Origin: Acidobacteriota bacterium
Lineage (GTDB): Bacteria; Acidobacteriota; UBA6911; RPQK01; DATIPO01
Direction of reading: 5' to 3'
Length of the DNA: 10,341 bases
Assembly (NCBI GenBank): GCA_028277865.1
Contig: JANQFM010000313.1
Location: 1 to 10,341 of the forward strand
Numbering within the stretch: position 1 is the stretch's first letter; the number at the start of each line of letters is the position of its first letter. Positions 6,189 through 10,341 of the stretch are shown here, piece after piece. The notes under the pieces were generated by a model that had not been told where the DNA came from, did not search any database, and was given only the letters and a program-made list of their open reading frames with translations. Both the position numbers and the translations under genes were made by a program.

Positions 6189-7072
6189 ACGGAACAGGAG
6201 ACATCGAGCAGCAGCGCCAACGACACATCCATAACCTGAATGCCGTTTATTCCCACCTGCAGCAGAATGGCCAAAGCAGCCCCCCGGCAGCCCAAGGGCA
6301 AGCCTCCAAGAGCCGCTGGGGCAAGCTCCTCAGGACTTGGGGACCGGTGGGATTGGCACTTGCCTTCTTGCTGGGCAAGTTCAAGTGGGTTGTGGCCCTG
6401 TTCAAGTTCGCCAAGCTGCACACCTTGGTCAGCATGCTGGTGGCGGTATGGGCCTACGCTCTCTTGTGGGGACTGCCTTTCGCCGTCGGCTTCGTCCTTT
6501 TGATCTTCGTCCACGAGATGGGGCACGCCCTGGTGATGCGCCAGCAGGGGATCCGGGCCGGGGCGCCCGTCTTCATCCCTTTCGTGGGCGCCGTCATCGC
6601 CATGAAGGGAATGCCCCGCAATGCCTGGGTCGAAGCCCTGGTGGGCATTGGCGGCCCGGCCTTGGGAACCTTGGGTGCTGCGGTCTGCCTGGCTGTGGCC
6701 TGGCTGAGCGGATCGCTTTTCTGGTACGCCCTGGCTTCGGTGGGTTTCATGATCAACCTCTTCAACATGATCCCCATCAGCCCCCTGGACGGGGGCCGCA
6801 TCGTAGGCGTGATCAGCCGCTGGCTGTGGGCTGCCGGCTACGCGGTGGGGATCGGAGTCTTTTTGGTCACCTACTCCCCGATTCTCTTCCTGGTGCTGCT
6901 GCTGGGCCTGCTGAGCCTGAAGCAGGTGATTCGCGGTCCTCGGGAGGGCTACTTCGAGGTCCCCTTGTGGCAGCGACAGGCCATGGGGGCTGCCTACTTC
7001 GGCCTGATGGCATTGATGGCCCTGGGGATGTGGGTGGCGGACACTCCTTTGGCTGTGCTGCATCAGCGATGA
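6185..7072 (+). CDS. Site-2-protease-like M50 family intramembrane zinc metallopeptidase
   Basis: This is a 295-residue multi-pass membrane protease. HEMGH (110-114, H110, E111, H114) is the HExxH zinc and catalytic motif. NMIPISPLDGGR (194-205), with D202, is the second M50 motif supplying the third zinc ligand. Hydrophobic segments lie at about 53-72, 80-115, 148-175, 180-198, 214-246 and 266-286, with the active-site motifs inside membrane helices, as in site-2 proteases. No PDZ domain is visible. The start is TTG at 6185, overlapping the upstream TGA as TTGA, with AGGGAG (6172-6177) 7 nt upstream. The frame is open much further upstream, but that part is a shadow of the preceding gene. 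The first 45 residues are polar and glutamine-rich. The substrate is unknown; regulated intramembrane proteolysis of the coupled membrane protein is one possibility. Confidence 0.87.
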   Translation: MNGTGDIEQQRQRHIHNLNAVYSHLQQNGQSSPPAAQGQASKSRWGKLLRTWGPVGLALAFLLGKFKWVVALFKFAKLHTLVSMLVAVWAYALLWGLPFAVGFVLLIFVHEMGHALVMRQQGIRAGAPVFIPFVGAVIAMKGMPRNAWVEALVGIGGPALGTLGAAVCLAVAWLSGSLFWYALASVGFMINLFNMIPISPLDGGRIVGVISRWLWAAGYAVGIGVFLVTYSPILFLVLLLGLLSLKQVIRGPREGYFEVPLWQRQAMGAAYFGLMALMALGMWVADTPLAVLHQR

Positions 7073-7085
7073 TGGGGAGCCCGCG

Positions 7086-7116
7086 AAAAAGCGTGAGATT
7101 CTTGCGAAAATTCACG
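7086..7116 (-). terminator. Candidate intrinsic terminator of the TIR-CHASE2/FecR operon
   Basis: On the minus strand, CGTGAATT (7109-7116) pairs with AAT-c-TCACG (7092-7100) through a single bulged C around an 8-nt loop. The hairpin is followed by CTTTTT (7086-7091). It begins 28 bp past the FecR stop codon, in the 72-bp gap between convergent genes. The stem is only moderately strong. Confidence 0.5.
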
Positions 7117-7144
7117 AAAAAGGGAAATTTGGAGCTAATCCGGG

Positions 7145-8161
7145 CTAAAGCTGCTGGCGATGCTCCTTCGGGATCAGATCCTCGAAGCGCTTACGTAGTT
7201 GGCGGGCCTTCTTGTCCGTTACCTTCTTTGGCTTGCCGGGCTTTCCGACCTTGAAGTCGATTTGGGTTCCGGGACCGATGGTCATTCTTTCTCCCGATGG
7301 GTCATGGACTTCGATGCGGCGCGCTGTCAAGGTCGGCGCTCTTGGCCGGCACTTCCCTTTGCATGAGATGCAGTCCACCTGAGAACTCGTCATGTAGATT
7401 CCGGCCGGCACACTTGTGGCATCAACCTGAAAATAGAAAACGTGCTCTTCTTGACCTGGCGCAACAGTGACCGTGCCAGGACTCTCCTGCCGGACCCATT
7501 TTAGGTTTTCGAACCCACGCACCCGAAACTGCTGGGGAGTTTCACAGTTGTTGGTCAGCCCGAGGCTTAGAGTCTGACGGATGCTCTGGCCTCTATTCAC
7601 GTTGATTTTCGAGGCACCCAAATAGGCTTTGGACTCAATGCGGCGATGCCGGTTGGAGGAGCGGTTGCGCACCATCCGGTACGAAACCAGCCCATCGAAA
7701 ACCGTCACCCGAGTCCGGTCGTCGTTCACTTCGACCAAGAAGTCCGTGCCCTCGACACCCACCACCACATGCGGAGTGCCGATTTCAAAGCGCCCTTCGA
7801 TCAATGCCAGCACGCGGCCCTTGAGCAAGGAGAAGAATCCGGGCTTCTCAATGACTTGCTTCTGGTTGGAATCCAGGATCAGAAGCTGCTTTTTGTCGGA
7901 GCGGTAGCGAACTGCCATGCGAGTGTTGGAAAATGTTTCAACCTCGTTTTGGCCATAAAGCGGCTGCTGGACGCGGGGGGCTTCCTTTTGCTGATTGGTG
8001 CGGATGACCAGCCCTCGCTTCAAAGTAGTGCTGTCTACACTGTTCTTTCCCTCAGCGATTGCTTCGATATGGGCGATGGGCTCCTGCTGCATCGCCATGA
8101 GAACAGCCGGCGAAGCCACGCCGAGCGAAGGTAACGCAATCATCATTAAATGAAGTTTCAT
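7145..8161 (-). CDS. Secreted FecR-domain protein
   Basis: This is a 338-residue protein. The ATG at 8161 is chosen because AGGAG lies 7 nt upstream and the first 25 residues form a signal peptide (MKLHLMMIALPSLGVASPAVLMA). The open frame before it only overlaps the upstream gene. Residues 60-165 form a FecR domain, with the hallmark FEIGTPHVVVGVEGTDFLVEV and then VTVFDGLVSY. Residues 190-285 look like an Ig-type beta-sandwich (SLGLTNNCETPQQFRV, TVTVAPGQEEHVFYFQVDA, PAGIYMTSSQVDC) with C206 and the cluster C264, C267 and C271. The C-terminus is basic and probably helical. There is no membrane anchor beyond the signal peptide, so a periplasmic or exported location is likely. Classical FecR relays ferric-citrate signals to a sigma factor through a transmembrane helix; neither that helix nor a sigma factor is present. 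It lies 37 bp downstream of the TIR-CHASE2 gene and may be its sensory partner. Confidence 0.86.
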   Translation of the reverse strand: MKLHLMMIALPSLGVASPAVLMAMQQEPIAHIEAIAEGKNSVDSTTLKRGLVIRTNQQKEAPRVQQPLYGQNEVETFSNTRMAVRYRSDKKQLLILDSNQKQVIEKPGFFSLLKGRVLALIEGRFEIGTPHVVVGVEGTDFLVEVNDDRTRVTVFDGLVSYRMVRNRSSNRHRRIESKAYLGASKINVNRGQSIRQTLSLGLTNNCETPQQFRVRGFENLKWVRQESPGTVTVAPGQEEHVFYFQVDATSVPAGIYMTSSQVDCISCKGKCRPRAPTLTARRIEVHDPSGERMTIGPGTQIDFKVGKPGKPKKVTDKKARQLRKRFEDLIPKEHRQQL

Positions 8162-8198
8162 TTTGTATCTCCTCGTCTCCACAGCCATGCCAGAAGGC

Positions 8199-9992
8199 TC
8201 ATGAACGCCGCAGAGCCCCTTTCCAGGACCGCAAAGGGGGGACCAGCGACAGAGCCACATAAGAAATCACAAAGGCTGAAACATGATTGACAGGTGTCAG
8301 CAAAACCTTGGTTTCGCCGGACATCAGGATGGCGGCTGCCAGCAGATAGACGGCCCCGATCAGGGCCATCCCCGCAACCAGGAAACCACCAACAGCCAGA
8401 ACATAGGGCGCTGATCCACCAACCCGGCCGTTCCGGCCCAACAGGCGATGGCGGATATCACCCCAGGCTACTCCCAGAACCGACACGACCAGCAAAACCA
8501 GGCTGCTTTGCAGGTAGGTCAATTTATGGATCGAAGTCTGCTGCAGCAGGCTTGAAATCACCATGGCCTGGATCTGAAACCCTGAGAACTCTTCGAAGCC
8601 TGCAACGCGTTGGGTCGCCTGCAGGTCAGACCTGCTTCTGAATCCGACCAGTACGATGCGCCCATCGAACTTTCGTCGAAGATACTCGTCGAGATCGCTG
8701 TTTTCGGCTCGCCGCATCAGGTCCAGCACATTCGAATAGCTTTCTTCCTGCAGCACCGAGATGCCAGGAAACCAGCCATGGCAGGCAGTAAATTCGCGAA
8801 TGGCGGTAGGGCGGCGGAGCTGGGCGGGAATTGCAGGCCAGTCCCCTTTGCCTTCCAGCCGGACCTCCCCCTGATTCCTCAAGCAGTAAGCCTCCTGGGT
8901 GCCCCGGTAGCGCATCAGAGCCAGCAAAGGCAGGGTGGGCCAGAGGTAGAGCTTGCCGGAAGGGGAATCTTCCTTCTGGGGGCGGCCCAGGTCGAATTCC
9001 AGGAGGCGGCCTTCCGGGGAGTCGACTTCCAGGGCCACCAGCCCCCAGCCATCGCCGACGGCCTCCTTCAACGAGTCGGCGATCATCGGCTTGGGCAAGT
9101 CCAGTACGTCCTGGGGATCTGCCGGCAGCATTGTTCGGACGCCTATAACCACTTCCGTCCCTAGACGGCGCGCTTCGGTGATGGCTTCTGAGAGCTGCTG
9201 ATCAGGGCTGAGCGGATCGTCGCCAAGTGCTTCGTTCAGGGGCATTTCGAAGTAGGCGTCAAAGACCACCACTCGGGCTCCTGCCCGGGCCAGGCCTCGG
9301 ATCATCCGGGCATGCTGCCTTCTCCACTCAGCCCGTTCGTGCGTTGTGGCATCGTCCTCGTACCCTTGGGCGGCGATCAGCGACACCTTGTCATAGGGCA
9401 GGCTGCGATCCTGGCCCTGGCTGATCCACTGGACGGCCAAGTTGTCCAGGTCTTTGACAAATCCTGTTCGATCGAGGAAACCGGAAAGGCTGAACAATCC
9501 GCCCAAAAGGAATCCGGCGGCAAGGGCTGCCAGACGGTGAGAGGCGCGGTGGCGGTGGAGGTGCCGGTTGGCGCGTGCGATCAGTTGGTCGACGTCGTGC
9601 TCCCAGCTATCTTCCCGCAGTCGGCGGGCTTGCAGTTGAGGCAGTTTCTCCAGGTCTGAGGGCAAGCTGGACTCGTCCGGCATGTCGGCTTCGCCGACCA
9701 GAACGGGGATGACCAGCTTTCGACTCTGAAGGGCGGTTCGAAGCTCTCGTGCCAAAACGTCGCCTTCTTCATGCAGCCGATTCGGCGCCCATCGCTTCCC
9801 GATCAAGACCAAGACCACATCGCACTGCTTGAGCGCCCTGCCGATCTCGTCGTTCCAGGAGATGCCTTCCGGGATGCTGCGTTCGTCCCGAAAGACTTCA
9901 AGAGGGCGAAAGACGCGGCACAGATCCTGGTGCAGCCGACTGGCTGCCTCCTGGCTGTCGTCACGGCGATAGCAAATAAAAACCTTCGTCAT
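8199..9992 (-). CDS. TIR-CHASE2 fusion, predicted transmembrane receptor with N-terminal TIR output domain
   Basis: This is a 597-residue protein. Residues 1-143 form a TIR domain, with FICYRRDDS (5-13), FRDERSIPEGISW (34-46), CDVVLVLIGKRW (57-68) and ARELRTAL (81-88). E83 sits where TIR NADases have their catalytic Glu. Basic residues at 143-153 precede TM1 (about 153-172). Residues 179-485 form a CHASE2 extracytoplasmic sensor, with VSLIAAQGYED, GARVVVFDAYFEMP, RIVLVGFRSRSD and GFQIQAMVISSLL. Three helices follow (about 492-510, 528-556, 568-586), with arginines at 514-523 and 588-596 suggesting cytoplasmic loops. CHASE2 receptors usually carry a kinase or cyclase after these helices; this protein ends there, and the TIR domain is its only visible output. 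The start has a weak ribosome site (GGATGGC) but a strong promoter upstream. Signalling by NAD cleavage or by TIR assembly is an inference; the ligand is unknown. Confidence 0.9.
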   Translation of the reverse strand: MTKVFICYRRDDSQEAASRLHQDLCRVFRPLEVFRDERSIPEGISWNDEIGRALKQCDVVLVLIGKRWAPNRLHEEGDVLARELRTALQSRKLVIPVLVGEADMPDESSLPSDLEKLPQLQARRLREDSWEHDVDQLIARANRHLHRHRASHRLAALAAGFLLGGLFSLSGFLDRTGFVKDLDNLAVQWISQGQDRSLPYDKVSLIAAQGYEDDATTHERAEWRRQHARMIRGLARAGARVVVFDAYFEMPLNEALGDDPLSPDQQLSEAITEARRLGTEVVIGVRTMLPADPQDVLDLPKPMIADSLKEAVGDGWGLVALEVDSPEGRLLEFDLGRPQKEDSPSGKLYLWPTLPLLALMRYRGTQEAYCLRNQGEVRLEGKGDWPAIPAQLRRPTAIREFTACHGWFPGISVLQEESYSNVLDLMRRAENSDLDEYLRRKFDGRIVLVGFRSRSDLQATQRVAGFEEFSGFQIQAMVISSLLQQTSIHKLTYLQSSLVLLVVSVLGVAWGDIRHRLLGRNGRVGGSAPYVLAVGGFLVAGMALIGAVYLLAAAILMSGETKVLLTPVNHVSAFVISYVALSLVPPLRSWKGALRRS

Positions 9993-10141
9993 GCCATCCA
10001 GCCTGAACCTTCCTTGAGGAAATCTATGAAATCAAGGTTTCCACAATATTATATGGAGATTAAGAGATTTTGCCAAGTCGAAGAGGTCATTAAAACTGCT
10101 GAAGGCCTCTGGCTGGCACAGGATCGGAGTAGCGGGTGATC
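9993..10141. other. AT-rich intergenic region between the TIR operon and the IS630 element
   Basis: This stretch holds the promoter of the TIR-CHASE2 operon. An open frame crosses it on the plus strand, but that frame is continuous with the antisense of the TIR gene and has no recognisable product. I see no other gene, RNA or repeat here. Confidence 0.5.
10048..10076 (-). promoter_or_regulatory. Near-consensus sigma70 promoter of the TIR-CHASE2/FecR operon
   Basis: On the minus strand, TTGGCA (10071-10076, 5 of 6 matches) and TATAAT (10048-10053, perfect) are separated by 17 bp. Transcription should start near 10041, giving a leader of about 49 nt. The surrounding 90 bp are markedly more AT-rich than the genes on either side. 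This is the best-matching promoter in the window. Confidence 0.65.
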
Positions 10142-10341
10142 TAGTACTTATTTGCAAAATTAAGCGTCAGGCATTTCGCCTATACTGGCCTCCGAACAAG
10201 GAGGACAGAAGATGGCAAAGCCGACACGGATCGAGGTCAGCCCCGAGCAACGGGAAACCCTTCTTTCCTGGGTGCGCTCAGGGACTGCGGAGCAAAGGAT
10301 GGCTGATCGGGCACGGATGATTCTGGCTGCCGCCGCCGGGA
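10142..10341 (+). mobile_element. Left end of an IS630-family insertion sequence (partial)
   Basis: The transposase start lies about 70 bp inside this stretch. IS630 elements insert at TA and duplicate it, and the TA at 10142-10143 or 10145-10146, followed by TTTGCAAAATTAAGCG, is a plausible left terminal sequence. The right end is outside the window, so the exact boundary cannot be confirmed. TATACT at 10181-10186 is a possible -10 box for the transposase; no convincing -35 accompanies it. Confidence 0.5.
10212..10341 (+). CDS. IS630-family transposase (N-terminal 43 residues, runs off window)
   Basis: The ATG at 10212 follows AAGGAGGA (10198-10205) with a 6-nt gap. The visible residues (MAKPTRIEVSPEQRETLLSW, then RSGTAEQRMADRARMILAAAAG) match the start of the helix-turn-helix DNA-binding region of IS630/Tc1-mariner-like transposases, in which a charged helix is followed by a 'QR-x-x-x-RA-R-x-IL-x-A-A-x-G' pattern. 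The DDE catalytic domain would lie beyond the window. Whether the gene is intact or split by a frameshift, as some IS630 members are, cannot be seen. It is transcribed away from the TIR operon. Confidence 0.82.
   Translation, partial: MAKPTRIEVSPEQRETLLSWVRSGTAEQRMADRARMILAAAAG

Noticed and set aside
6002..7063. Minus-strand open frame of 353 codons
   Set aside because: It is antisense to the M50 peptidase, rich in His and Gln, and has no domain pattern.
7076..7146. AGCCCG/CGGGCT pair as a bidirectional terminator between the convergent genes
   Set aside because: The stem is only 6 bp with arms nearly 60 bp apart; the hairpin at 7092-7116 with its T-run is a better explanation on the minus strand.
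8162..8260. N-terminal extension of the FecR frame to 8260
   Set aside because: It overlaps the TIR-CHASE2 gene, whereas the ATG at 8161 has a good Shine-Dalgarno site and begins a proper signal peptide.
9771..10139. Plus-strand open frame reaching the intergenic region before the IS element
   Set aside because: Two thirds of it is the antisense of the TIR domain; no ribosome site or product is recognisable.

Overview
The window looks like chromosomal DNA of a GC-rich Gram-negative bacterium, most likely an acidobacterium. The clues are a secreted protein with a cysteine-bearing C-terminal module that I associate with Acidobacteriota secretomes, a FecR protein beside a CHASE2 protein, dispersed (ACGCAAAG)n palindromes, and a Kdo hydroxylase that implies lipopolysaccharide. 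The phylum is inferred from recalled family patterns. No marker gene is present.

Layout. Bases 3-509 (+) hold the 3' part of a gene for a peptidoglycan-binding plus RlpA-like double-psi beta-barrel protein. It converges with a secreted protein of unknown function (594-1787, -). A degenerate inverted repeat (1888-1983) separates that gene from a Kdo hydroxylase (1991-2914, -). A compact divergent promoter region (2924-2998) separates the hydroxylase from an acyl-CoA dehydrogenase (3045-4208, +). The dehydrogenase overlaps mutY (4205-5392, +) by 4 bp. The mutY 3' end runs into one arm of a second inverted repeat (5352-5522). A two-gene unit follows: a cysteine-motif membrane protein (5574-6188, +) and a site-2-protease-like M50 peptidase (6185-7072, +) that starts with TTG inside the previous stop codon.

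The right third is the accessory part. A minus-strand two-gene unit encodes a TIR-CHASE2 membrane protein (8199-9992) and then a secreted FecR-domain protein (7145-8161). It has a near-consensus sigma70 promoter (10048-10076) and a plausible terminator (7086-7116). The window ends in the first 43 codons of an IS630-family transposase (10212-10341, +).

The most interesting candidate system is the TIR-CHASE2/FecR pair. CHASE2 receptors normally carry a kinase or cyclase after three C-terminal membrane helices. Here the protein ends after those helices and a cytoplasmic TIR domain sits at the N-terminus instead. A secreted FecR protein is encoded next to it. A reasonable inference is an envelope-sensing TIR receptor, possibly for stress or defence. 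Other points of interest are a symmetric divergent promoter built on one inverted repeat, and a dispersed repeat that supplies the last codons of mutY.
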